Shown here piece after piece: positions 46,847-55,577 of a stretch of DNA of 64,000 nucleotides. This DNA comes from Rouxiella sp. S1S-2 (GTDB lineage Bacteria > Pseudomonadota > Gammaproteobacteria > Enterobacterales > Enterobacteriaceae), in the NCBI RefSeq assembly GCF_009208105.1, contig NZ_WFKL01000001.1, positions 2,480,001 through 2,544,000 on the forward strand, read 5' to 3'. The stretch's first letter is position 1; the number at the start of each line of letters is the position of its first letter. Both the position numbers and the translations under genes were made by a program. A model generated the notes under the pieces. The model saw only the letters and a program-made list of their open reading frames with translations. It was not told the DNA's origin and made no database searches.

Positions 46847-47761
46847 TTACTTATAGTTGTGCAAACTCCGCAGTGCCTCAAGCGCCTCTATCACTTTCTG
46901 CAGGCCTTTGTTCAGTGGCTTGTCCTGGCGTAACACCAGCCCAAGTTGACGCTCAAGCACCGGTTCGAGGTGGCAAAACGTCAACGCGCCTGACGTATCG
47001 TCCGCCATCGCCAGTTGCGGAACAATGCTGAACCCAAGACCCGCACTTACCATCTGTTTAATGGCTTCAATACTGCCTAATTCCATGATGGGGCGCGGCT
47101 TTAAACCTTGCTGATGAAACCAGCTGTCGATCAGAAGTCGCGTGCTGCTGCCGCGTTCAAAGAGGATCAGCGGCAGGTTGGCCCACACCTCGGGCGTCAT
47201 ATTTTGCAACGTTTGGCGTGTGTTTGCCGCGCCGAGAAGCAGAAACGGCTCGTGATAAAGTGGCGTTATCGAGACGTTTTTACCTGCTGCCGGCAGGGTG
47301 ACCAGTGCCAAATCAAGGCGATTTTCCTCTACGGCTTTTACCATTTCATCGGTATTTCCAATGCGTACCGTCACTCCCAGGCCTGGCCATTCAACCTTGA
47401 GTCGGCCAAGCAGCGGCGGCAGTAGATGAATACAGGCGGTAGCACCGGTGCCCAGGGTCACATTGCCGCTCACGCCCTGCGAATGAATCGCCATGGCCTG
47501 CAGGGTGAGGTCGATGCTGTTATCAATATTGGGGATCTGTTCCAGCAGTGTGAGACCGGCAGCCGTAGGTTTCATTCTTTTGGCGATACGCTCGAGCAGT
47601 TTCAGATTAAAAAAACGTTCCAGCTGGCGTATTTGCAGGCTCACCGCCGGTTGGGTGAGTCCTAATATTTCAGCGGCGTGAGAAAAGCTGCCGTGACGTA
47701 CCACCAGTTTGAAGGTGGCGAGTTGGTCCAGATTGATCGTTGTCGCAGTATTTCGAGTCAT
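46847..47761 (-). CDS. LysR family transcriptional regulator
   Basis: The 304-residue protein has an N-terminal winged helix-turn-helix (LDQLATFKLVVRHGSFSHAAEILGLTQPAVSLQIRQLE, in two parts) and a LysR effector domain starting near GNVTLGTGATACIHLLPPLL. It is divergent from the GNAT gene (104-base gap) and upstream of the MFS pump, either of which may be its target. Effector unknown. Confidence 0.9.
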   Translation of the reverse strand: MTRNTATTINLDQLATFKLVVRHGSFSHAAEILGLTQPAVSLQIRQLERFFNLKLLERIAKRMKPTAAGLTLLEQIPNIDNSIDLTLQAMAIHSQGVSGNVTLGTGATACIHLLPPLLGRLKVEWPGLGVTVRIGNTDEMVKAVEENRLDLALVTLPAAGKNVSITPLYHEPFLLLGAANTRQTLQNMTPEVWANLPLILFERGSSTRLLIDSWFHQQGLKPRPIMELGSIEAIKQMVSAGLGFSIVPQLAMADDTSGALTFCHLEPVLERQLGLVLRQDKPLNKGLQKVIEALEALRSLHNYK

Positions 47762-47864
47762 ACCAAAGTTTTTCTTATGCTGATGATAAGTTCACAAAGC
47801 TACATTAACTTAACTGTTTACTTTACTCTTTAAATCAATGCAATCACCGAGGTGAGAAAGAGTC

Positions 47865-48425
47865 ATGTTATTGGAGAGTGACGCTACAAACGGCGTTGAG
47901 CTGGCGGACGCCAGTGAGTCGGATATGTCGGCAGTACAGCAAATTTATGCGCACCACGTTATTCATGGACTATCCAGTTTTGAAACTGAAGCGCCTACGT
48001 TGGAAGAGATGCTGCTGCGCCGTAAAAATGTGTTGAGCAAAGGCCTGCCATATTTAGTGGCACGTCAGCAGGGAGAAGTGGTCGGTTACTGCTACCTTTC
48101 ACCCTACAGGCCGCGCTACGCCTATCGTTTCACCGTGGAAGGTTCGGTATATATCGCCGAAGGACAGCAGGGAAAAGGTCTCGGTAAAAAGCTGATGGCC
48201 GAGGCGATTGCGCGCGCTGAACGTGGCGGTTGGCGTCAAATGATGGCGGTGATTGGCAACAGCGAAAATATGGCTTCGCTGCGGCTGCATCAGGCATTGG
48301 GTTTTCAGGTAATTGGTCAATTGACCGGGGTGGGTTATAAGCACGGCCGCTGGTTAAACACCATTATGATGCAAAGAACGCTGGGTGAGGGCGACACGAC
48401 GTCACCGCATGATTGCGAAAAATAA
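47865..48425 (+). CDS. GNAT acetyltransferase, phosphinothricin/methionine-sulfoximine type
   Basis: The 186-residue protein matches the Pat/MddA subgroup: MSAVQQIYAHHVIHGLSSFE, GYCYLSPYRPRYAYRFTVE, acetyl-CoA pyrophosphate loop GQQGKGLGKKLM, and ALGFQVIGQLTGVGYKHGRW. Relatives acetylate amino-acid analogues such as L-methionine sulfoximine or phosphinothricin. Its stop codon lies in the Fur box of the next gene. Confidence 0.88.
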   Translation: MLLESDATNGVELADASESDMSAVQQIYAHHVIHGLSSFETEAPTLEEMLLRRKNVLSKGLPYLVARQQGEVVGYCYLSPYRPRYAYRFTVEGSVYIAEGQQGKGLGKKLMAEAIARAERGGWRQMMAVIGNSENMASLRLHQALGFQVIGQLTGVGYKHGRWLNTIMMQRTLGEGDTTSPHDCEK

Positions 48426-48439
48426 CGATAATCATTATC
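48421..48439. promoter_or_regulatory. Fur box
   Basis: AATAACGATAATCATTATC matches the 19-bp Fur consensus GATAATGATAATCATTATC at 17 positions. It lies 34 bases upstream of the siderophore-binding-protein gene and indicates iron-repressed transcription. Confidence 0.85.
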
Positions 48440-48472
48440 ATCCAAGGCTTTGAAAATGACTTTTGAGGCCTT

Positions 48473-49597
48473 ATGCGTTTTTCCAATTGGGCAATGGCCG
48501 TTGCAATAGCGATTGGCGGCGGGACAGGGGTTTACCAGGTACAGGCCAAAACGGTCACCGATATCTTTCAGCGCCGTGTGGAAGTGCCCGACAATCCGCA
48601 GCGCATCGTGCTGGGCGAAAGCCGTATGCTTTACAGTCTGGCGCTGATTGAAAATGGCGACCCCTCAGCAAACGTGGTCGGCTGGCCGGGCGACATGGCC
48701 CATTATGATCCGCAAAGCTGGCAAATATACCTTAAAGCCTTCCCGCATATTGCCACCATCCCACAGTTAGGAAACACCGGTTATGACCAGATGAGTGCGG
48801 AAAAAATTCTCGCACTTCGCCCTGATTTGGTTATTTTGCCGCGCTACGCCAAAAAGCCGTCAGGTGAAGGTTCAATTGAACAGCAGTTGCAAAATGCCGG
48901 CGTGCCGTTTATCTACGTTGATTTCCGAGTCGATCAGCTTAATAACACCATTCCCAGCCTCAAGTTATTGGGAGAAGTGCTGAATACCCAGCAAAAGGCA
49001 GAGCGGTTTATTACCTTTTATCAGCAACACATGAACCACATTTCCAAGACGCTGGCGGCCTATCATGGGCCAAAGCCGACGGTGATGCTGCAACTGCATT
49101 TAGGCAGAAGAGAGAGCTGTTGTACCACCGTGTCAAAAGGCAATCTGGCCGACCTGCTTCAATTTGCCGGCGGCGATAATATTGCCAAAAAAGCCTTTAA
49201 AGGGGTCTACGGGGAGATGAATCCTGAGTCGGTTATTGCCGCGAAGCCGGATATTTATATTACCACCGGCATGTCCGGGCCGGAAAGGCCGGACGATTTG
49301 CAAATGGGGCCGTTAGTCAGCGTACAGCAGGCTCAGGACAGCTTCAAAAAGCTGATGTCGCAGCAGCCTATTTTGTCGAGCCTGCAGGCTGTGCGCGAGG
49401 GTAAAGCCTACAGCCTGTGGCACAATTTTTACTTAAGTCCTTATCATCTGATCGATGTCGAAATATTTGCCAAAGTATTTTATCCCGAGCTATTCGCCTC
49501 ACTCAATCCTGACCAAACGCTTAACGATATTTATCAGCAATTTTTGCCGATTCAGCTCACGGGTACTTACTGGACTCCTCTTTCCGCGCAGCCATAA
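48473..49597 (+). CDS. Periplasmic iron-siderophore ABC substrate-binding protein (FecB/BtuF-type)
   Basis: The 374-residue protein has a signal peptide (cleavage near VQA, residue 25) and two class III binding-protein lobes: RRVEVPDNPQRIVLGESRMLYS, then ILALRPDLVILP, and in lobe 2 MNPESVIAAKPDIYITTG. A CC pair (RRESCCTTV) could form a disulfide. A near-perfect Fur box lies just upstream and a TonB receptor converges from the other side. The matching permease and ATPase are not in the window. GAGG lies only 4 bases before ATG 48473. Confidence 0.87.
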   Translation: MRFSNWAMAVAIAIGGGTGVYQVQAKTVTDIFQRRVEVPDNPQRIVLGESRMLYSLALIENGDPSANVVGWPGDMAHYDPQSWQIYLKAFPHIATIPQLGNTGYDQMSAEKILALRPDLVILPRYAKKPSGEGSIEQQLQNAGVPFIYVDFRVDQLNNTIPSLKLLGEVLNTQQKAERFITFYQQHMNHISKTLAAYHGPKPTVMLQLHLGRRESCCTTVSKGNLADLLQFAGGDNIAKKAFKGVYGEMNPESVIAAKPDIYITTGMSGPERPDDLQMGPLVSVQQAQDSFKKLMSQQPILSSLQAVREGKAYSLWHNFYLSPYHLIDVEIFAKVFYPELFASLNPDQTLNDIYQQFLPIQLTGTYWTPLSAQP

Positions 49598-49625
49598 ATC
49601 CCCTGCCGGTCTGTACCGGCAGGGG
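49597..49625. terminator. Convergent terminator hairpin
   Basis: CCCCTGCCGG (49600-49609) pairs with CCGGCAGGGG (49616-49625) around a 6-nt loop, between the binding-protein gene and the convergent receptor gene. It is GC-rich and stable but lacks a T-run. Confidence 0.7.
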
Positions 49626-49633
49626 GATTGCGG

Positions 49634-51808
49634 TTAAAAGTCTACGCTGGCTGAAAGCACCAGATTACGGGTCTCTCCTTCTTCTACGCGCAGATTACCG
49701 GCGCTGGAGGTGTAGTACTCCTTGTTAAAAATATTATTAATGTTAAGCCGCAGTTGAGTGTGTTTGCCCAGCAGCGCGTTGTCCCAGGTGATGAAAGCAT
49801 CCGCGACCGTATAGGCTGGCATGGTGAAGCTGTTCTCAGGGTCACCCGCGCGTGAGCCTACATAGCGCGCACCGCCGCCGAGGCGCACGTCGCCCTGAAC
49901 CGGCACCCAACGCAAGGTATGGCTGACATACAGGCTGCCCATATTGGTCGGCGCATTCACCAAACGGTTGCCGACGTTGCTTTGCGACACATTGTCTTCA
50001 ACTATCTCGGTTTTATCGTAGGCATAGTTGGCGCTGAGGTTCCAATCTTTGGCAATCTCACCGTTCATTTCCAGCTCTATACCGGTTGAGCGCGCCTTGG
50101 GAATATTGCGTGTGACGCCGTTGATAAATACCGACATGTCTTTTTCATCAATGCGATACAGTGCCATCGTGGCGTCCAGGCGTGGCGTTATCTGCCATTT
50201 GCTGCCCACTTCATAGGTGGTACCTAGCTCTGGCTGAGCGGTATTGCCATCGTCATCGACGCTGGTGGACGGGGTAAACGACTTGCTGAAATTGCCATAA
50301 AAGGACAGTACTTCATTAAGCTTGTAAACCAGCCCAATCTGCGGCAGAAACTTGTTCTCAGTGTCGTTCTGCGTTTCGGTCGGCGTTACAAAGCCGTATG
50401 AACTTTTTTGATTGTAATGCTGATAGCGGCCGCCGATCACTCCAATCCACTGGTCGGTAAAATGAATGCTATCCTTGGCATAAACCGAATGATTATAGAG
50501 GGTTGAACGCAGATTGCTGCTGCTGTCGAGATAGGTCGAACTGTTAGTAATGGGCGAGACGCCGTAAACCGGGTCGTACATACTAAAGTTTGAGTTGACC
50601 TTACCGCGATAGGAGTACTGTTTGTAGGTCTCAACTTTCTCATAATCGGCGCCAATCAGCAGGTCATGTTTCATGCCCAAAATCTGTGGGTCGCCTATCC
50701 AGTCCCACGACGTCAGGCTGGTTTGATGGTTAAATCCGCGGTTGGCGTCTGCACGGCGCGACACTGCGCCAGTAGTGGTGTTAATGGCCGTCGCGCGGAC
50801 TTCGTTGCTGTCGTAGCGGCGCTGCATCCAGGCATAAGTGAAACGCGTTTTCCATTCTGGCGTCAGCTCATATTCCCAGGTGGTGTTGAGGCGTTTGTTT
50901 TTGCCCCATGCATGGTTGGCCAGTTCGTCAAGTCGGCGCTCATAGGGAATGCTAAGCGGTTTGCCATTAATGAAAGCCGTGCCGCGATCGTAAGGGATAT
51001 CGTATTTATATTCCTGATAACTGATGTTGAAACTGGCTTTTTCCCCGAACCAGCTTAGGGAAGGGGCGATGAGGGTATGCTGGTCTTTGCCAAAGTTGCG
51101 CCAGTAATCTTCGGACTGCCGTTCGGCTATGAGCCGGAAAGCGAAGCCGTTGCCCAGCGGGCCGGTGATATCAATCGCGCCAGAACCGCCGCCGAAGCCG
51201 CCAGTACGGCCACTCACTCGCGTATTCCATTGATACTGCGGTTTTTTACTGATGATATTGATGACGCCGCCCGGGTTCTGAATGCCGTACAGCAGAGAGG
51301 CTGAGCCTTTAAGCACTTCAACGTGGTCGGTGGTAGCACCAAAACCGAGCCCCTGGTTGCTGCGCACGCCGTCGAGCAGAATTGACCCATCGCTGTTGGC
51401 GCCAAACCCGCGTTTAACAAAACCGTCCTCCGTGCCGCCGAGGGTGTTGCCCTGCGTAACGCCGCTGACAAACTTCATCGCCTCATCCAACGAGGTCACT
51501 TGATAATCTTCAATCATCGACTGGGTTACGACGCTCACTGACTGTGGCGTTTCGTTAAGCGGGGTTGCGGTTTTGGTGGCCGTAGAGGCTTGGCTGGCAC
51601 TGTATTCAATCGGATAAGCATCGGCTACATCGGCGGTAATCGTCATCACCGAGGCATTATTCTCAGCCGCAGTAGCGGTGGCAGCCAGCGAAGGCGTGGC
51701 GTGCAGAATGGTCAGTGCCAGTACGCCTGGTTTAAAATAGCGCCCTGGTTGCGGGTTGCTTATACGCCCATGGGTACTGTTTTTTATGGTTTTTATAGAA
51801 ATCGACAA
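49634..51808 (-). CDS. TonB-dependent siderophore receptor
   Basis: The 724-residue outer-membrane protein has a signal region (cleavage near SLAA, residue 43), a plug domain with ETPQSVSVVTQSMIEDYQ and GFGANSDGSILLDGVRS, and a 22-strand barrel ending in LSASVDF with terminal Phe. Family members (FhuE, FoxA, FpvA) take up hydroxamate or mixed ferri-siderophores. The start is TTG at 51808 with AGGGA 8 bases upstream; no ATG is available. Fur-like sites lie upstream. The exact siderophore is unknown. Confidence 0.9.
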   Translation of the reverse strand: MSISIKTIKNSTHGRISNPQPGRYFKPGVLALTILHATPSLAATATAAENNASVMTITADVADAYPIEYSASQASTATKTATPLNETPQSVSVVTQSMIEDYQVTSLDEAMKFVSGVTQGNTLGGTEDGFVKRGFGANSDGSILLDGVRSNQGLGFGATTDHVEVLKGSASLLYGIQNPGGVINIISKKPQYQWNTRVSGRTGGFGGGSGAIDITGPLGNGFAFRLIAERQSEDYWRNFGKDQHTLIAPSLSWFGEKASFNISYQEYKYDIPYDRGTAFINGKPLSIPYERRLDELANHAWGKNKRLNTTWEYELTPEWKTRFTYAWMQRRYDSNEVRATAINTTTGAVSRRADANRGFNHQTSLTSWDWIGDPQILGMKHDLLIGADYEKVETYKQYSYRGKVNSNFSMYDPVYGVSPITNSSTYLDSSSNLRSTLYNHSVYAKDSIHFTDQWIGVIGGRYQHYNQKSSYGFVTPTETQNDTENKFLPQIGLVYKLNEVLSFYGNFSKSFTPSTSVDDDGNTAQPELGTTYEVGSKWQITPRLDATMALYRIDEKDMSVFINGVTRNIPKARSTGIELEMNGEIAKDWNLSANYAYDKTEIVEDNVSQSNVGNRLVNAPTNMGSLYVSHTLRWVPVQGDVRLGGGARYVGSRAGDPENSFTMPAYTVADAFITWDNALLGKHTQLRLNINNIFNKEYYTSSAGNLRVEEGETRNLVLSASVDF

Positions 51809-51844
51809 AATGATAATCCCTGAAAATGCAAATGATAACGCGTT

Positions 51845-51863
51845 GCATTCTAATTATCATTTT
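51845..51863 (-). promoter_or_regulatory. Putative Fur site of the receptor gene
   Basis: On the minus strand AATGATAATTAGAAT matches the core AATGATAATCATTAT at 12 of 15 positions, about 40 bases before the receptor start. Nearby AATGATAAC (plus strand, 51831-51839) may be a second half-site. Confidence 0.6.
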
Positions 51864-51894
51864 TGTCAATTTACACTATTTTTTACAAATGATT

Positions 51895-52584
51895 TTAATG
51901 AGCATTCTGCGTTAATGTTTGACGACTTAGCTGATAGATATCTTTTGACTCCAGCACCCTGTCTCCTTCGCCGCGCCTTGCCGCATTGAGCATGGCCAAG
52001 CCGACATTTACGGTAGTCAAAATAATCCCCGGCATTAACGGTCTGGCGATAACGATAAAGGGCCAAAGGATCGGGTAGAGCAGGCGATAGGCTTTCGTTT
52101 TAGACTTCACGCCGTGTAGGGGTTGTATTATTCCAGGACGGAAAAGATAAACGGCCTTAAAGGGCAGAGCCAGCAGGGCATTTTCAGTTTTCCCTTTCAC
52201 GCGCGCCCACATGCTTTTACCGCGTTCTGTGCTGTCGGTGCCCGCACCGCTGACATAGACAAACGTCATCATTGCATTGAGACGCTGCAATGTTTTCGCG
52301 ACAGACAGCGTCAAGTCATAGGTAATGTGCGCATAATCAGCTTCACTCATCCCGTAAGAAGACACGCCGAGGCAGAAGAAGCACGCATCGAGGCCCTCAA
52401 GCTGCGATTCAATGTCGGTGAGGTCAAACAAATCGCCATGAACAATTTCTTTCAGCTTATCATCGCGCTTGCCAATCGGCGTTCGGCCCAACACGACCGT
52501 TTCGCTAACGTCATTCGCCAGCAAGGTCTCACGCAGCACGCCCTGACCGACCATACCCGTTGCACCCAGAATTAAAATTCGCAT
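51895..52584 (-). CDS. NAD(P)-binding Rossmann protein (NAD-dependent epimerase/dehydratase-like)
   Basis: The 229-residue protein begins MRILILGATGMVGQGVLRE, an atypical SDR nucleotide motif, with HGDLFDLTDIES and FVYVSGAGTDST in the expected strands, but lacks the Tyr-x3-Lys catalytic pair of classical members. A hydrophobic stretch near 165-185 (YPILWPFIVIARPLMPG) may touch the membrane. Substrate unknown. AGGT is 6-7 bases before the ATG. Confidence 0.8.
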   Translation of the reverse strand: MRILILGATGMVGQGVLRETLLANDVSETVVLGRTPIGKRDDKLKEIVHGDLFDLTDIESQLEGLDACFFCLGVSSYGMSEADYAHITYDLTLSVAKTLQRLNAMMTFVYVSGAGTDSTERGKSMWARVKGKTENALLALPFKAVYLFRPGIIQPLHGVKSKTKAYRLLYPILWPFIVIARPLMPGIILTTVNVGLAMLNAARRGEGDRVLESKDIYQLSRQTLTQNAH

Positions 52585-52617
52585 GATGACACCTCAAAAG
52601 CCGGAAGAGTGAAATGA

Positions 52618-52639
52618 CACGCCACCAAAAGATGGCGTG
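52618..52639 (-). terminator. Weak terminator-like hairpin
   Basis: CACGCCA pairs with TGGCGTG around an 8-nt loop, 12 bases after the stop of the small membrane protein gene; no U-run follows. Confidence 0.4.
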
Positions 52640-52651
52640 CAGAAGAGCTCA

Positions 52652-53035
52652 TTATTCAACGGGGTTATACTTGATATATTTATTCGTGCAGTTAAACAGA
52701 GCCATATATTTCAGCGTGCCGCCAGGGCCTTTAGCCTCAAACGGGACGTGATACGTGCCTTTATCTTCTTTCACATTGTCTGAGATAAACGACAGGCTTG
52801 GGACTTGAGTACCGAGGTTATCTTTGTCATTGCCCCAGTTTGGCAGCTTATTTTCCATAAAATCACGGGTGACCAAATCCATTGCATTTTGCGGCGTCAC
52901 GGTCGCGCAGGCCTCTGGAGAAGTGCGCTGCATCCACATTGGATAGACATATGTCATACCGATAGTCAGCACCACCATGGCGAACACCACACAAATCATG
53001 GCACCTAAAACCATTTTACCCGTCTTTCCAATCAC
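52652..53035 (-). CDS. Membrane-anchored hypothetical protein
   Basis: A 127-residue protein with one N-terminal helix (about 8-30, VLGAMICVVFAMVVLTIGMTY) and a periplasmic part containing two cysteines (EACATV and LFNCTN) that could pair. The start is GTG at 53035 with GGAG 5 bases upstream. I do not recognise the family; neighbours give no functional clue. Confidence 0.75.
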   Translation of the reverse strand: MIGKTGKMVLGAMICVVFAMVVLTIGMTYVYPMWMQRTSPEACATVTPQNAMDLVTRDFMENKLPNWGNDKDNLGTQVPSLSFISDNVKEDKGTYHVPFEAKGPGGTLKYMALFNCTNKYIKYNPVE

Positions 53036-53347
53036 AATAACTCCTGAGTCTTACTGACTAATATTAAAAATTTCACTCGCCAAGAGTACGATATAAGGGA
53101 GGTTTCTTAAATGGAAATTGGTGTTTTTATATTTATCTCCTTACCCATTTATGGCGGGGGAATGGGGGTAAAAGCAGAAAGTTATCCCACAGCACATTGA
53201 CCTAAACGGCTGTTCAGACCCATCAGCGATCGAGTTCATATCCCCTTACAGATGGCAGCTAAAATCCCCGCTCGTAAGTGCTAGCCTTTTTGGTAGATTA
53301 ATAACATCAAAATTCAAAGCACAATTGCCGTAAACAAGGAGTAGGAC
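53036..53347. other. Divergent intergenic region
   Basis: No gene or strong repeat in this 312-base stretch. It must contain promoters for the flanking divergent genes; AAGGAG lies 6 bases before the ATG at 53348. Confidence 0.4.
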
Positions 53348-54235
53348 ATGAGTCAGCAACCCACCGTTGCAGTATTGGGATTAGGTGCCATGGGGCATGC
53401 ATTTGCCGCTAACCTGGTCAAAAAAGGTTTTACCACTCGTGTATGGAACCGCACCGCCGCGCGCGGTGAAGACCTGGTCAAGGCGGGCGCCGTAGCCGGT
53501 AAAACCCCACGTGAAACCGTTGAAGGCGTTGATGTCGTCATCGCCATGCTTTCAGACGGTGAGACCACGCTCTCGGTATTTAATGGCGAAGACGGCCTGC
53601 TGGCCGGACTTAAACCCGGCGGGATCGTCGTGCAGATGGGCACCATCGGCGTTGATGCGACCGAAACACTGATTGCACTGTTGAAAAAACAACGCCCCGA
53701 CGCCGTATATATCGATGCGCCAGTGTCCGGCACCAAAGGACCGGCCGAGCAAGCACAGATTGTGGTACTGGCCAGTGGCGATCGCGAAGCGGGTGCCGCA
53801 GTTGAGCCGGTGTTTGCCGCTATTTCCAAAGGTGTTAAATGGCTGGGAGAAGCCGGACGTGCGTCAAAAATGAAGCTGGTCGTTAACGCTTGGCTTATCT
53901 CGATGGTTGAAGGGATTGCCGAAAGCTCACAGCTTGCAGAAGAGCTCGGCTTTACCACTGACGAACTTTGGGGCGTACTGGACGGCGGTCCATTAGCAGT
54001 GCCTTACATCAAAGGCAAAATGGATATGTTCAAATCCGATGACTACACCCCGCAAATGCAGCTTACATGGGCTCTGAAAGACATTAATTTGGCGCTTAAA
54101 GCAGGTGGCTCACGCACGCTGCCGCTGATGACCAATATTAGCCAGACCTGGCAAAAAGCCGTAGATGCTGGATACGGTGACAGTGACCTTTCCGTGGTCT
54201 ATCGTTATCTTGGCGCTAATAAAAACAACAAGTAA
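53348..54235 (+). CDS. NAD(P)-dependent beta-hydroxyacid dehydrogenase
   Basis: The 295-residue protein has the N-terminal motif VAVLGLGAMGHAFAANL, substrate-binding DAPVSGTKGPAEQ and the catalytic Lys-containing segment MKLVVNAWLISMVEGIAE. It belongs with 3-hydroxyisobutyrate, tartronate-semialdehyde and glyoxylate/succinic-semialdehyde reductases. The usual Lys-x3-Asn (K-x-x-x-N) is present as KLVVN. Substrate unknown. Confidence 0.88.
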   Translation: MSQQPTVAVLGLGAMGHAFAANLVKKGFTTRVWNRTAARGEDLVKAGAVAGKTPRETVEGVDVVIAMLSDGETTLSVFNGEDGLLAGLKPGGIVVQMGTIGVDATETLIALLKKQRPDAVYIDAPVSGTKGPAEQAQIVVLASGDREAGAAVEPVFAAISKGVKWLGEAGRASKMKLVVNAWLISMVEGIAESSQLAEELGFTTDELWGVLDGGPLAVPYIKGKMDMFKSDDYTPQMQLTWALKDINLALKAGGSRTLPLMTNISQTWQKAVDAGYGDSDLSVVYRYLGANKNNK

Positions 54236-54465
54236 TCACTGTGCTGCCGTGACTTGGCGCATGGCAGCGTTCATTCTCATATTGTCATCACGTTTTTCTC
54301 ACATCTTCCTCAGTAATGACGGCGTTTTCCTCATACCGCTTCCCCTTGTGGCGCAGCAGAATCGTCACCCAGATTTAATAAAAACGTCATTTAACATCGT
54401 TAGCTTAAACCCTGCTTGATTTAGAAATTGTGAATTTTCATTCTCAACTGCGGGATGCAACGTTG

Positions 54466-55542
54466 ATGTCTGCTATTGAAATTTCCCACCTCAGTAAATC
54501 TTTTGGATCTCAAACCGTTCTTAATGACGTGTCGCTGCATATTCGGCACGGCGAGTTTGTGGCGGTATTAGGCCCCTCCGGCTGCGGTAAAACCACACTG
54601 CTGCGCACTATCGCCGGATTTGAGCAGATCGATCGCGGAACCATCAGCATTGGCGGGCGCAAAGTTTCCTCAGATGAGGGGCATATTCCGCCTGAACAGC
54701 GCCAGCTGGCTATCGTGTTTCAAAACTACGCCCTCTGGCCGCACATGTCGGTTGAAGAAAACGTGGCCTACAGCCTCAAGGTGAACGGCGTAGGCAACGC
54801 AGAGCGTCGTCAGCGCACGGCCAAGGCTTTGCAAATGGTCGGACTTGAGGCTTTTGGGACGCGGCGTCCTGCCGATCTCTCCGGCGGGCAGCGCCAGAGA
54901 GTCGCCCTCGCGCGCTGCCTGGTCGCCCAGCCTTCGGTTGTTCTACTCGATGAACCGCTGGCCAATCTCGATGTGCATCTGCGTGCGGCAATGGAAGAGG
55001 AGTTTGCTCAGTTTCATCGTCATACGGGCGCAACGCTTCTCTATATCACTCACGACCAACAGGAGGCGATGGCGATTGCCGACCGCGTGGTGGTGATGGA
55101 CGCCGGCAAAGTGATGCAGTTTGCCACCCCGCAAACCCTGTATCTGGAACCGGCCAATGAAATGGTCGCCCGATTTATTGATGACGGCAGGGTGATTGAC
55201 GTTGAAAACGTTCGCCCGTGCGGCCCAGGTTTGGCAGACGTCAGCCTGCTGGACGTGGCGTATCGTTTGCGTGCCAGCCAGCAGCAGAGTCCTCAATCTA
55301 AAGGAAAAATCTGCCTGCATGCGGCCTCACTGCGCGAAGCCGAAAACGATGAACCCGGTTTTGTCGTCACCCTTAAACGTATCACCTATCGAGGTGGCTA
55401 CAGCCAACTGGACGTAGAACCAGAGGGCGCTGAATCACAGCATCTGACTTATCACCTGAGCTATATTGGTGAGAGGCGCATTGGCGATAGAATTCGCCTC
55501 ACGCTGGTCGATGGCTGGGTTATTCCTGATTGCAATGAATGA
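54466..55542 (+). CDS. ABC transporter ATP-binding protein, Fe3+/2-aminoethylphosphonate type
   Basis: The 358-residue ATPase has Walker A GPSGCGKTT, Q-loop FQNYALWPHM, signature LSGGQRQRV, Walker B VVLLDEP and switch THDQQEAM, followed by a C-terminal TOBE-like domain (about 270-358), typical of FbpC, PotA and PhnT. ATG 54466 is preferred; an upstream GTG at 54430 is possible. It heads a three-gene importer with a binding protein and a fused permease. No Fur box is evident, which argues against simple iron control. Confidence 0.92.
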   Translation: MSAIEISHLSKSFGSQTVLNDVSLHIRHGEFVAVLGPSGCGKTTLLRTIAGFEQIDRGTISIGGRKVSSDEGHIPPEQRQLAIVFQNYALWPHMSVEENVAYSLKVNGVGNAERRQRTAKALQMVGLEAFGTRRPADLSGGQRQRVALARCLVAQPSVVLLDEPLANLDVHLRAAMEEEFAQFHRHTGATLLYITHDQQEAMAIADRVVVMDAGKVMQFATPQTLYLEPANEMVARFIDDGRVIDVENVRPCGPGLADVSLLDVAYRLRASQQQSPQSKGKICLHAASLREAENDEPGFVVTLKRITYRGGYSQLDVEPEGAESQHLTYHLSYIGERRIGDRIRLTLVDGWVIPDCNE

Positions 55543-55577
55543 GTTAACAATATCTCTTTTACTTAAAGGACCAGGTT

